A stretch of 10,486 nucleotides of DNA from Flavobacterium sp. (GTDB lineage: Bacteria; Bacteroidota; Bacteroidia; Flavobacteriales; Flavobacteriaceae): NCBI GenBank assembly GCA_030150335.1, contig JASLGC010000185.1, positions 1 through 10,486 of the forward strand. Direction: 5' to 3'. Within the stretch, counting starts at the first letter, position 1, and each line of letters begins with the position of its first letter. Shown piece after piece: positions 1-7,502 of the stretch. Made by a program: the position numbers and the translations under genes. Below the pieces are notes generated by a model. It was not told the DNA's origin. It saw nothing but the letters and a program-made list of their open reading frames with translations, and made no database searches.

Positions 1-915
1 TTCGCCTGCCTTCAAGCTTGTTTTGGTAGGTGTAACCTTAAAGTCAAATGTACCAACTCCACCTGAAAAGTTATCTGGTTTCCCAGCTTCAGGAAGTGCT
101 TTTGCATTGATAGTTACTTTGTTTGTAGAGAATTCTTTTTCAATATATCCATACTCTGGAAAACCAAAGAAATCTCGTCTACCTGTGGGAACTTCTGCTT
201 GAATATTTAAGATTAAAGGGTCTATAGATAGCGCACCTTCTTCTTGTGCCATTAGCACGTCTTGCTTTAAAACGATGTAATGGTAATCTTCTCCTCTAAA
301 CTTTCCTTGTTTTACTTCAGGTCGTCCGTCTAAATTGATATTGTGTACCCAAAACTTCTCATAAGTAGGAATTTGTTTTCCCATATACCCTCCAATAGAC
401 GTATTGAAATATAACTTATAAGTCAAAGTAATTGGCTCATTGATATATGGTTTCGAATTAGTTACCTCTGCTACTAAGTGAATATTATCAATAGACTGTT
501 GTTGTACTTGATTGATTTGTTGTCTTGGATCTTGTTTAGTGACAGCATCACCTACGGTTATAGTTACTGCTTTTGTTTTGTAAATCTGTCCGTCAATTTC
601 TATACTTGCTCCTTGAATAGTCAACTTTCCTTTTCGAGTAGGTTGTAAGAAATAAGAATAGGTTTTGTTGAACGATTTTTGACCATTAGTCCAAGCATAG
701 CTAACAGATTGGTTTGGACCTCCTACTACCGTAAAACCATCAAAACGAGGAGGTGTAAAGTTGTCCCCATCTTTATTCATTGAAAAGTCAATACGAACAT
801 TTTCGTTTAAAGGCACACTTTCTCTACTTACTTTCGCATCAAATGATATTTGAGCAAAAATAGTTTGTGTACATATAAAGAATATTATCAATATGAAGTT
901 ACGCAGTGTTTTCAT
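1..915 (-). CDS. batD: BatD family protein, N-terminal 305 residues (gene continues beyond the window)
   Basis: The reading frame is open from the ATG at 915 to the window edge, giving 305 residues without a stop. It begins with a signal peptide (MKTLRNFILIIFFICTQTIFAQ, cleavage probably after AQ at 21-22). Beta-rich Ig-like sequence follows, including VSRESVPLNENVRIDFSM and FTVVGGPNQS, the usual look of the N-terminal BatD (aerotolerance regulator) domain. A second similar block starts near residue 155 (AEVTNSKPYINEPITLTYKL). Full-length BatD proteins are about 550-600 residues with a C-terminal membrane anchor, so roughly half is missing here because of the window edge. The start lies 6 bp after the batC stop, implying co-transcription and probable translational coupling. 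The function is inferred from family and context: a periplasmic partner of BatA/BatB. It has no catalytic motif that I can see. Confidence 0.9.
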   Translation of the reverse strand, partial: MKTLRNFILIIFFICTQTIFAQISFDAKVSRESVPLNENVRIDFSMNKDGDNFTPPRFDGFTVVGGPNQSVSYAWTNGQKSFNKTYSYFLQPTRKGKLTIQGASIEIDGQIYKTKAVTITVGDAVTKQDPRQQINQVQQQSIDNIHLVAEVTNSKPYINEPITLTYKLYFNTSIGGYMGKQIPTYEKFWVHNINLDGRPEVKQGKFRGEDYHYIVLKQDVLMAQEEGALSIDPLILNIQAEVPTGRRDFFGFPEYGYIEKEFSTNKVTINAKALPEAGKPDNFSGGVGTFDFKVTPTKTSLKAGE

Positions 916-921
916 TGTTGT

Positions 922-1827
922 CTACCAGTCTTTTTTTCTTTGTTCAACAGGAACTCCCTGTCCTTCTTTCTTATCTCCTTTTTTACCTTTATTGATCAAA
1001 CGCTGTTGAATATCTTTTTCTTTTTGATTCATAGCGTCTAAGATTCGATCTATTTGATCTCTATTCGGTGCTTGTGGATTATTCTGTTGAGGCTGTTGTT
1101 TGTTTTGGTCGTCCTTATTGTCTTTGTTATCCTTATTCTGGTCGTCCTTATTGTCTTTATTATCCTTGTTTTGGTCGTCCTTGTTGTCTTTATTATCCTT
1201 ATTCTGGTCGTCCTTATTGTCTTTATTATCCTTGTTTTGGTCGTCCTTGTTGTCTTTGTTATCCTTGTTTTGGTCGTCCTTGTTGTCTTTATTATCCTTA
1301 TTCTGGTCGTCCTTGTTGTCTTTGTTATCCTTATTCTGGTCGTCCTTATTGTCTTTATTATCCTTGTTTTGGTCGTCCTTATTGTCGTCGTTTTGTTGCG
1401 GGTTTTCTTCGTTTAGTTTTTTAGCAACGGCGTAGTTGTAACGAGTTTCTTCATCTTTAGGATTATTTAGCAAGGCACTTTTATAAGCTTTTTCAGCTGC
1501 TTGATAGTTTTTGTTTTTCATATAAACATTACCAAGGTTGTGAAAAGCCCTATGTTTCTCTGCTTTAGAAGTAGCTGTTTGCGTTGCTCTTGTAAAAGCA
1601 GTAATAGCTTCTTTATTGTAATTTTGTTTCAATAAAGTATTACCCATATTATAATCTGCAGTAGATTTTGGGCTTTTAGATTTGGCAATGCGGTAAGCGG
1701 CTTCAGCTTGTGAGTAATGTTTTTGCTCATAGCCCTCGTTTCCTTTATTTAAAGCTCTTCCTGCTGATTGAGCGAAACTAAATAAAGTAAATAAGCAAAA
1801 TATAGTGGTATAAAGTAAATTCTTCAT
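922..1827 (-). CDS. batC: BatC, exported TPR protein with an 11-residue tandem repeat linker
   Basis: This is a 301-residue protein. Residues 1-20 form a signal peptide (MKNLLYTTIFCLFTLFSFAQ). About three TPR units span roughly residues 24-135; recognisable pieces are GNEGYEQKHYSQAEAAY (29-45), YNMGNTLLKQNYNKEAITAF (59-78) and AFHNLGNVYMKNKNYQAAEK (94-113). Residues 151-238 are eight copies of DDQNKDNKDNK plus a partial copy (239-243). The end (about 255-301) is a charged helix, QIDRILDAMNQKEKDIQQR, finishing in KKDW; a similar conserved tail is familiar in Bacteroidetes BatC. TPRs mediate protein-protein contacts, so a scaffold role for BatA/BatB/BatD in the periplasm is an inference. It lies 21 bp downstream of batB and 6 bp upstream of batD. 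The low-complexity linker is unusual in its regularity and could vary in copy number between strains. Confidence 0.92.
   Translation of the reverse strand: MKNLLYTTIFCLFTLFSFAQSAGRALNKGNEGYEQKHYSQAEAAYRIAKSKSPKSTADYNMGNTLLKQNYNKEAITAFTRATQTATSKAEKHRAFHNLGNVYMKNKNYQAAEKAYKSALLNNPKDEETRYNYAVAKKLNEENPQQNDDNKDDQNKDNKDNKDDQNKDNKDNKDDQNKDNKDNKDDQNKDNKDNKDDQNKDNKDNKDDQNKDNKDNKDDQNKDNKDNKDDQNKDNKDNKDDQNKQQPQQNNPQAPNRDQIDRILDAMNQKEKDIQQRLINKGKKGDKKEGQGVPVEQRKKDW
1099..1377 (-). repeat. 33-bp tandem repeat array (8 full units plus 15 bp) inside batC
   Basis: The motif ggtcgtcctt recurs at exactly 33-bp spacing at plus-strand positions 1107, 1140, 1173, 1206, 1239, 1272, 1305, 1338 and 1371. In the coding phase of batC, the eight full units occupy 1114-1377, with a partial unit at 1099-1113. 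Each unit encodes DDQNKDNKDNK on the minus strand. Units differ from each other only at a few third-codon positions (for example CAG AAT versus CAA AAC, and GAC versus GAT), and none of these changes alters an amino acid. Because the period is a multiple of three, copy-number changes keep the frame and alter only linker length. Confidence 0.97.
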
Positions 1828-1848
1828 CGTGTAAATTCTTAATGTATT

Positions 1849-2880
1849 CTACTCCTTTTCATTGAAAAGATTCAACTTTTTCATCCATAGTGTTTTTCTT
1901 TCTAAGATAAATAAGTCAATAAAAATAAGTAAAAAAGCTAAACCTAAAAACCATTGGTATTGCGCTTGAAATTCTGCAATTTGTTGTGATTCAAAGTCTG
2001 TTTTTTCTATTTTACTCAATTCGTTTTTGATTAAATCTACTATCTCTTGGGTATTAGAACCATAGAAGTATTTTCCTCCTGTTGCGTCAGCTATGTGCTT
2101 TAGGGTACTTGGGTTAAGTTTGGTCGTTACTATTTCATTGTCCCAATCTCTTTTATATTCGATGCCTTTTGGAGTACGAATAGGGATAGGCCCTCCTTTT
2201 TCAGTACCTACACCAATGGTAATAATTTTGATACCTTTCTGTTTTGCAATAGCAATAGCTCCATCCATTTCTTCTCCGTGGTCTTCACCATCAGAAATAA
2301 GGATCATTACTTTACTTGTTTGAGGATTGTCAAAATAGTTACTTGAAACATGAATTGCATCCTCAAAAGCAGTTCCTTGAGATGATACCATATCGGTATT
2401 CATCGTCTGTAAGTACATTTTCGCTACATAGTGGTCTGTAGTAATAGGCAACATTGGAAAGGCACTTCCTGCATAACCAACAATACCAATACGGTCTGGA
2501 CCGAGGTTATTGATGATTTGAGATACAAGCTGTTTCATCTTAGCCATTCTATCAGGTGCCATGTCTTGTGCAAGCATACTTTTAGAAACATCAAGTGTAA
2601 AAACAATGTCGATACCTTGTCTTTTTACTGTAACAACCTTGGTTCCGATTTTAGGATTCACCAAAGCAAATACAATAGCCGTTAATGCTACTAAATAGAT
2701 ACTTGCTTTTATGATTGTCTTGTTTTTTGAACGATTTGGTGCTAAGACTTTCATTGCTTTCGATGTAGCAAAGAGGCCTTGTCTTTTTCTTTTCCATATC
2801 ACATCGGCAATGAATAGTAAAACTAATATTGCGACTACAACTAATAAGAAAAGATATTTTTTATTGTCTAACTCCCACAT
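1849..2880 (-). CDS. batB: BatB, membrane-anchored vWA-domain protein
   Basis: This is a 343-residue protein. A first membrane segment lies at about residues 9-28, followed by a basic loop (WKRKRQ, 29-34), then a second segment at about 57-76. The vWA domain spans about 90-290, and a last membrane segment lies at about 310-326 before a basic tail. The positive loop and tail place the termini so that the vWA domain faces the periplasm. The MIDAS metal site is complete: DVSKS at 97-101, T170 (QGTAFEDA) and D197 in SDGED. The C-terminal part of the domain has the ATGGKYFYG motif (266-274) seen in Bat vWA proteins. It is a paralogue of the adjacent BatA and lies 6 bp downstream of it. The assignment as BatB rests on the DVSKS variant, the gene order and the following TPR gene. 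Binding partners are not visible from sequence. Confidence 0.93.
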   Translation of the reverse strand: MWELDNKKYLFLLVVVAILVLLFIADVIWKRKRQGLFATSKAMKVLAPNRSKNKTIIKASIYLVALTAIVFALVNPKIGTKVVTVKRQGIDIVFTLDVSKSMLAQDMAPDRMAKMKQLVSQIINNLGPDRIGIVGYAGSAFPMLPITTDHYVAKMYLQTMNTDMVSSQGTAFEDAIHVSSNYFDNPQTSKVMILISDGEDHGEEMDGAIAIAKQKGIKIITIGVGTEKGGPIPIRTPKGIEYKRDWDNEIVTTKLNPSTLKHIADATGGKYFYGSNTQEIVDLIKNELSKIEKTDFESQQIAEFQAQYQWFLGLAFLLIFIDLFILERKTLWMKKLNLFNEKE

Positions 2881-2886
2881 AATCTA

Positions 2887-3891
2887 TTAAATAAATCCTC
2901 TGAAAAGTGTTTTTTGTAAAATGAAATCTAAGGCTAATAATGCAAAGGCTAATAATGCTAATACATGGAATTTATCATCAGAGTTAACGAACTTTTGTTC
3001 ATCAATTTTTGTTTTCTCTAATTGATTAATTTCTTCATAAATCTCGGTTAGCTTTTTAGTATCCGTTGCTCTAAAGTATTTACCTCCTGTAATTTTAGCA
3101 ATGTCTTTCATCAATTGTTCATCAATTTCAACAGGTACTTTCTCATAAACAACTTCTCCATTTGGTTTAATACCGACAGGAGATTCTGCTAAGCCATTTG
3201 TACCTATACCAATTGTATAGGTTTTGATGTTGTATTCTTTCGCAATTTCAGCAGCCATTTTTGGGTCAACCGTTCCGGTATTGTTTACACCATCTGTAAG
3301 TAAAATAATAATCTTACTTTTTGCAGGACTATCTTTTAATCTATTTACAGCTGTTGCTAATCCCACTCCAATGGCAGTTCCATCTCTCAAGTCATTATTG
3401 TATTTAATAGACTTTAGATCGTTTAGGATAAGAATTTTATCGCTTGTTACAGGTGTTTTTGTATAGGCTTCTGCTGCGTAAATAACCAATCCAATACGGT
3501 CTGTAGCACGTTGTTCAACGAAATTCGCTGCCACAATTTTAAGTGCCTCTAATCGGTTTGGTTTTAAGTCTTTTGCAAGCATACTACCGGATACGTCCAT
3601 TGCCATTACAATGTCAATACCATGAGTTGAATGTATTTTCATATCTACATTCACTATTTGAGGTCTTGCTAATGCTACAATAATAGCACTTAATGCAAGT
3701 ACTCTTAAAACAATAGAGATTGGTAATAGTTTGACCAATAATGAAGTGTGGCCAGCTACACTTTCTATTGAACTGAGTTTAATAGTAGCTCGTTGTTTTT
3801 TTCTATTTCGGTACCAAACAAACAAGGCAATTGGCAACAGTAAGAAAAGCCAAAAAAACTCTGGATTCGCAAATGTTATATTTTTCATCAT
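2887..3891 (-). CDS. batA: BatA, membrane-anchored vWA-domain protein
   Basis: This is a 334-residue protein that starts with two consecutive ATG codons (3891 and 3888), either of which could be used. It has membrane segments at about residues 10-27, 57-76 and 308-326. The basic loop YRNRKKQR (27-34) between the first two segments predicts a periplasmic vWA domain at about 90-290. The MIDAS residues are intact: DVSGS (99-103), T172 in DGTAIG and D200 in TDG. The motif ITGGKYFRATD (267-277) is typical of the Bat vWA family. The upstream gene's TAA stop shares its last base with the first ATG (TAATG), an arrangement that favours translational coupling. In this family BatA and BatB are thought to form a complex handled by the MoxR ATPase; that is family knowledge and not something shown here. 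Confidence 0.93.
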   Translation of the reverse strand: MMKNITFANPEFFWLFLLLPIALFVWYRNRKKQRATIKLSSIESVAGHTSLLVKLLPISIVLRVLALSAIIVALARPQIVNVDMKIHSTHGIDIVMAMDVSGSMLAKDLKPNRLEALKIVAANFVEQRATDRIGLVIYAAEAYTKTPVTSDKILILNDLKSIKYNNDLRDGTAIGVGLATAVNRLKDSPAKSKIIILLTDGVNNTGTVDPKMAAEIAKEYNIKTYTIGIGTNGLAESPVGIKPNGEVVYEKVPVEIDEQLMKDIAKITGGKYFRATDTKKLTEIYEEINQLEKTKIDEQKFVNSDDKFHVLALLAFALLALDFILQKTLFRGFI

Positions 3892-5513
3892 TATTTCTGC
3901 TCTTGTTTATAAAGTATTGAATCGAAGATTCTATTAGCGATTTGTAGAGCAATAGTATCTTCTTTTAAATAGAAGACCCATATAATATCTTTATTAGCTC
4001 CATGCTGTGTTAATACCCCTTCAAATGCTATATTTTCTTCTTTGTTATTATCTGGGTTTTGGAATAAGAAACTCCCTACTATTTTTGTTCCTATAATACC
4101 ATTTGCATTCTCAAAACTCTCATCTTTATATTGTAAATCATCTACTTTGTTGTTTTGAGTCATTGCAGTAATCGCATAAGTAATAAGCTCTTTATCTGTG
4201 TATTTATACTCTTTTGTAGTCACAACATTGCTTAATACAATATGTAAAGGATCTTCAAGTGTTTCGTATTTAAACTGTTGAATTGATTCAACACCCTCTG
4301 GTTTTGTCTCTTGAATAATAGGTTCATTCTTTCTAACAAGAACTTTTGGAGTACTTACTGTAATGCCTGGATCAGCACCATACGTACTTGTAATCCATTC
4401 TTTACCCATTAACTTCTTAGAGTTATTAAACGTAAACCAAGTATATTCTTCTTCTGATGAAGTATTGATTATATATACAACACCACAAATCAGCATTAAA
4501 ACTAAAGAAGTTGAAATTGGTGCCCAGATACGGAAACGTTTTTTCTTTAATTTACGTTCTTCTCTTAATCTGATGCGTTCTGTTTGTGTTGCTGCAGAAA
4601 TAGGATAAGCTATGTTTATCTCATCTACAACTTGTTGAATTTTAGATGTATCAGCTGTGATTTGTCCTTCATCTGGTTGAGATTTGGCAAATTTCACTAA
4701 ATCGGCTGTTTCAAGGATTCTCTTTAAATCTTTTATAATCTCTGGTTTTATCTTAACCTTTTTCTCATTTAAAGTTGACTTTAAAATTGAAATAATTTCA
4801 AATGTCGTAAGCTCTTTAGCAGAGATTCCAAAAGTATCTTCAATAAAACCTCTAGCGATGTTAGTCATATCTGAATAGTATGGCTTTGCATCTCCGCGAT
4901 TCCAATTTTTCTTTTCTTCTAATTTCTTAAGTTTCTTAACTGCTTTCTCAAAAGGAGTTTTATATTTATCATCTTCAGTTAGGTTCTTATCTTGTTGTTT
5001 TTTAATGTATAAATACATTGCAAAACCAATTAGAACAGAAGCTATTAGAAATAAAATATAGTACCAATTTGTAGAAAAGGAAGCTCCTTCTGTTGAAATA
5101 GTTTTGATATCATATAGAGGTTGTTTGATGGTATCAACTTCAACACCTTGTACTTGCATTTGAATTGAATCAGTGTGAAATACTTGAGAGTTTACTATAA
5201 TAGGTAATTGAGGGACCGTAAATGCCCCTTCATCAAACATAGTTAGATGATATTTTTTAATTAACTCTTGGGTGTCTTTGTCGATAATAGTATCAGTAGG
5301 GAAAGATTCTACGACATCAAAACGACCGATTTCTTTAGTTTCAGGAAAGGTAATATGAGCACCTTGCTTTGCATGTGCTTTAATTGTGTACAAAAAAGTA
5401 TCACCTATCTTGATGTTGTTTGTATCCACAGTAGTTTCTATTGGAGTTTGCGCCAATGAAGAAATCGTAGATAAAAGCAAAACGACGATTATATGTAGAA
5501 AATTAGATTTCAT
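3891..5513 (-). CDS. Two-pass membrane protein: BatD-like Ig domain + DUF4381-like cytoplasmic domain + C-terminal periplasmic domain
   Basis: This is a 540-residue protein. Residues 1-22 form a signal peptide (ending SLAQ). Residues 23-145 look like a BatD-type Ig-like domain (NNIKIGDTFLYTIKA, FDVVESFPTDTI, FDEGAFTVPQLPII). A membrane segment lies at about 150-170. Residues 171-330 resemble DUF4381-type regions of MoxR-vWA operons, with YYSDMTNIARGFIEDTFGIS (212-231), ELTTFEIISIL (234-244) and LETADLVKFAKSQP (267-280). A very basic stretch (313-328) precedes a second membrane segment at about 330-349. A region of about 190 residues follows that I do not recognise, ending in a beta-plus-helix pattern (DIIWVFYLKEDTIALQIANR, 509-528). 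The positive-inside rule puts the middle domain in the cytoplasm and both ends in the periplasm. It lies 10 bp after the DUF58 gene and overlaps batA by 1 bp. It probably couples the cytoplasmic and periplasmic halves of the system, which is an inference. Confidence 0.85.
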   Translation of the reverse strand: MKSNFLHIIVVLLLSTISSLAQTPIETTVDTNNIKIGDTFLYTIKAHAKQGAHITFPETKEIGRFDVVESFPTDTIIDKDTQELIKKYHLTMFDEGAFTVPQLPIIVNSQVFHTDSIQMQVQGVEVDTIKQPLYDIKTISTEGASFSTNWYYILFLIASVLIGFAMYLYIKKQQDKNLTEDDKYKTPFEKAVKKLKKLEEKKNWNRGDAKPYYSDMTNIARGFIEDTFGISAKELTTFEIISILKSTLNEKKVKIKPEIIKDLKRILETADLVKFAKSQPDEGQITADTSKIQQVVDEINIAYPISAATQTERIRLREERKLKKKRFRIWAPISTSLVLMLICGVVYIINTSSEEEYTWFTFNNSKKLMGKEWITSTYGADPGITVSTPKVLVRKNEPIIQETKPEGVESIQQFKYETLEDPLHIVLSNVVTTKEYKYTDKELITYAITAMTQNNKVDDLQYKDESFENANGIIGTKIVGSFLFQNPDNNKEENIAFEGVLTQHGANKDIIWVFYLKEDTIALQIANRIFDSILYKQEQK

Positions 5514-5523
5514 TTCTCTTTAG

Positions 5524-6387
5524 TTATCTTGATTTGAAGTATCCTAATAATTTTTTCACATAACTATCACCTACTTCAATGTTGATAGTTCCCGCTCCGC
5601 ATTTTTGAAAGACTTTATTGAACGTACCCTCTTGTCTTAAAAAGTAAGCTGTATATTCTTTTCTAAGCGAGCTGTCAGATGTATTAATTATCTGTTCTTG
5701 ATGAGTCTCTGAGTCAAAAACATTAATCAACCCAACGTTCGGAAGTTCTTTTTCTCTTTTATCATAAACTCTAATCCCTGTGATGTCATGTTTTTTCGCA
5801 GAGATTTTTAGTGTATGCTCATAGTTTGGAGTGATAAAATCAGAAAGAACAAAGACAATCGCTTTCTTTTTCAAAACTTTAGAAAGGTATTCCAAAGCCT
5901 GTCCTAAATCTGTTTTCTGACTCTTAGGTTCGAAGTTGATTAACTCTCTGATGATGCGTAATACATGTGTTTTTCCTTTCTTAGGAGGAATAAACAATTC
6001 TATTTGATCTGAAAAGAGAATCAAGCCAATCTTATCATTGTTCTGTGTTGCAGAAAAAGCCAATGTAGCAGCAATTTCTGTAATGATATCTTCTTTGAAT
6101 TGATCTGAAGAACCAAAACTTTCAGAACCACTGACGTCTACCATCAGCATTAATGTAAGCTCTCTTTCTTCTTCAAAAACTTTTATATAAGGTTCATTAT
6201 AACGGGCTGTAACGTTCCAATCAATTGCACGTACATCATCTCCAAACTGATATTGGCGAACTTCAGAAAAAGTCATACCTCTCCCCTTAAAGGAAGTGTG
6301 ATATTCTCCTGAAAAAATATGGTCGCTTAAGCGCTTGGTTTTTATCTCTATTTTTTTGACCTTCTTTAAAATGTCTTTGGTATCCAT
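5524..6387 (-). CDS. DUF58 domain protein (vWA-like partner of MoxR)
   Basis: This is a 287-residue protein when started at the ATG at 6387. The frame extends 5 codons upstream to a TTG at 6402, but MDTKDILKKVKKIEIKTKRL is the usual beginning of this family, so ATG is preferred. The DUF58 signature is clear: GRGMTFSEVRQYQFGDD (35-51), VRAIDWNVTARYNEPYIKV (52-70) and FEEER (71-75). A vWA-like fold follows, with DVSGS at 84-88, ILFSDQIELFIPP (123-135) and VLSDFITP (180-187). The last MIDAS-like position is SDF, not the SDG/TDG of BatA and BatB. There is no signal peptide or membrane segment, so it is cytoplasmic. DUF58 proteins are regularly encoded beside MoxR ATPases and are presumed adaptors or substrates. 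It is 88 bp downstream of moxR and 10 bp upstream of the next gene. Confidence 0.92.
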   Translation of the reverse strand: MDTKDILKKVKKIEIKTKRLSDHIFSGEYHTSFKGRGMTFSEVRQYQFGDDVRAIDWNVTARYNEPYIKVFEEERELTLMLMVDVSGSESFGSSDQFKEDIITEIAATLAFSATQNNDKIGLILFSDQIELFIPPKKGKTHVLRIIRELINFEPKSQKTDLGQALEYLSKVLKKKAIVFVLSDFITPNYEHTLKISAKKHDITGIRVYDKREKELPNVGLINVFDSETHQEQIINTSDSSLRKEYTAYFLRQEGTFNKVFQKCGAGTINIEVGDSYVKKLLGYFKSR

Positions 6388-6399
6388 GACTTTACCTTT

Positions 6400-6407
6400 C
6401 AAATTTA
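6400..6407 (-). promoter_or_regulatory. TAAATTTG, possible internal -7 promoter element before the DUF58 gene
   Basis: On the minus strand TAAATTTG matches the Bacteroidetes -7 consensus TAnnTTTG exactly and ends 12 bp before the DUF58 ATG. No TTG/TTTG -33 element is found 17-23 bp upstream, because that space is occupied by the arm of the hairpin at 6414-6458. A transcript from here would be nearly leaderless. The match may be chance in AT-rich DNA. Confidence 0.25.
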
Positions 6408-6413
6408 GTTAAT

Positions 6414-6458
6414 CATTAAAACCTACTCATAGATGGCTATAAATAGGTTTTAGTAATG
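6414..6458 (-). promoter_or_regulatory. Two-tier hairpin in the moxR-DUF58 intergenic gap
   Basis: TAAAACCTA (6417-6425) pairs perfectly with TAGGTTTTA (6444-6452). Inside it, after a 3x3 internal loop (CTC/AAA), ATAG (6429-6432) pairs with CTAT (6437-6440) around ATGG. As an alternative outer pairing, CATTA (6414-6418) can pair with TAATG (6454-6458) with a small bulge. On the minus-strand RNA no long U tract follows, so a simple strong terminator is unlikely. An mRNA-processing, stability or partial-attenuation element that sets the moxR to downstream-gene ratio is a reasonable inference. Confidence 0.55.
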
Positions 6459-6475
6459 CATTGTGTAGATAGCGA

Positions 6476-7480
6476 CTAAGGCACTTCTATTTCGTTAACG
6501 ATTTGATTAATAATATCAACAGAAGTTATGTTTTCAGCCTCTGCTTCGTAAGTAACTCCAATACGGTGGCGTAATACGTCTACTACAATAGCTCTTACGT
6601 CTTCAGGAATTACATAACCTCTTCTTTTAATGAATGCATAACATTTAGCAGCCAATGCTAAGTTGATACTTCCACGAGGAGAAGCTCCAAAGCTAATTAG
6701 AGGTTTTAGTTTATCTAATTTATATTGTTCAGGATAACGTGTAGCAAAGATGATATCAAGAATATACTTCTCAATCTTTTCATCCATATATACTTTTTTC
6801 ACAGCATCCTGTGCTCTTTTGATTTGATCAATAGAAATTACTGGATTCACTTGTGGCTTTTCTCCAGCTAAGTTTTGACGAATTACAAGACGCTCGTCTT
6901 CCATTTTAGGGTAATCAATTACCGTTTTTAGCATAAAACGGTCCATCTGTGCTTCAGGCAACGGGTAAGTTCCTTCTTGCTCAACTGGGTTTTGAGTAGC
7001 CATTACTAAGAACGGTTTGTCTAATTTAAAAGTGTCATCACTAATAGTAACCTGCTTTTCTTGCATTGCCTCAAGTAATGCTGACTGCACTTTTGCAGGA
7101 GCACGGTTAATCTCATCAGCTAAAATAAAGTTTGCGAAAATAGGCCCCTTACGAATAGAAAAGTCGTTCTCCTTTACATTATAGATCATAGTACCAATAA
7201 CGTCTGCAGGTAGTAAGTCTGGTGTAAATTGGATACGGTTAAACGATCCATGAACAGCTTTAGCTAATGTATTAATCGCTAAAGTTTTCGCTAACCCAGG
7301 TACTCCCTCAAGTAAAATATGTCCTTGTCCTAATAACCCAATAAGAAGACGGTCAATCATGTGTTTTTGTCCCACAATTACCTTATTCATCTCCATCGTT
7401 AGAATATCAATAAACGCGCTCTCTTTTTCTATAAGTTCATTTAACTCGCGAATATCGTAGTTTGATCCTGTTGTGTCCAT
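6476..7480 (-). CDS. moxR: MoxR-family AAA+ ATPase
   Basis: This is a 334-residue protein, the normal length for a MoxR. All ATPase motifs are present: Walker A GVPGLAKT (59-66), Walker B FILADEINRAP (118-128, D122/E123), sensor 1 ATQNP (161-165), arginine-finger region PEAQMDRF (175-182, R181) and sensor 2 GASPRG (265-270). The C-terminal lid helix carries RRGYVIPEDV (286-295). The GVPGLAKT and ADEINRAP forms are diagnostic of the MoxR subgroup. The protein is soluble and cytoplasmic. MoxR ATPases are thought to act as chaperones remodelling vWA-domain partners, and here the partners are the DUF58 protein and BatA/BatB encoded downstream. It is the first gene of the cluster. Its leader (7481-7500) is an AC-rich, apparently unstructured stretch with no Shine-Dalgarno sequence, as is usual in Bacteroidetes. 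"moxR" is used as a family name. Confidence 0.95.
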   Translation of the reverse strand: MDTTGSNYDIRELNELIEKESAFIDILTMEMNKVIVGQKHMIDRLLIGLLGQGHILLEGVPGLAKTLAINTLAKAVHGSFNRIQFTPDLLPADVIGTMIYNVKENDFSIRKGPIFANFILADEINRAPAKVQSALLEAMQEKQVTISDDTFKLDKPFLVMATQNPVEQEGTYPLPEAQMDRFMLKTVIDYPKMEDERLVIRQNLAGEKPQVNPVISIDQIKRAQDAVKKVYMDEKIEKYILDIIFATRYPEQYKLDKLKPLISFGASPRGSINLALAAKCYAFIKRRGYVIPEDVRAIVVDVLRHRIGVTYEAEAENITSVDIINQIVNEIEVP

Positions 7481-7502
7481 GTGTGTGTTTGTGTTTTTTT
7501 AT

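Noticed and set aside
850..1041. Plus-strand open frame spanning the batC-batD junction
   Set aside because: It is antisense to the batD signal peptide and the batC C-terminus. Its hydrophobic F/S-rich content mirrors the lysine-rich coding strand.
1099..1377. Regularly spaced 33-bp repeats as a possible CRISPR array
   Set aside because: The units are directly adjacent with no unique spacers, lie within a coding frame and encode a regular peptide. No cas genes are nearby.
1054..1435. Three overlapping plus-strand open frames of about 110-120 codons rich in V/L/I, C/Y/P/F and S/L/F
   Set aside because: They are antisense readings of the 33-bp repeat in batC. A stop-free unit with a period divisible by three keeps every frame open, so these are artefacts.
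6388..6402. TTG start at 6402 for the DUF58 gene (five extra residues)
   Set aside because: The ATG at 6387 gives the family-typical N-terminus. The TTG overlaps a promoter-like TAAATTTG string and has no supporting context.
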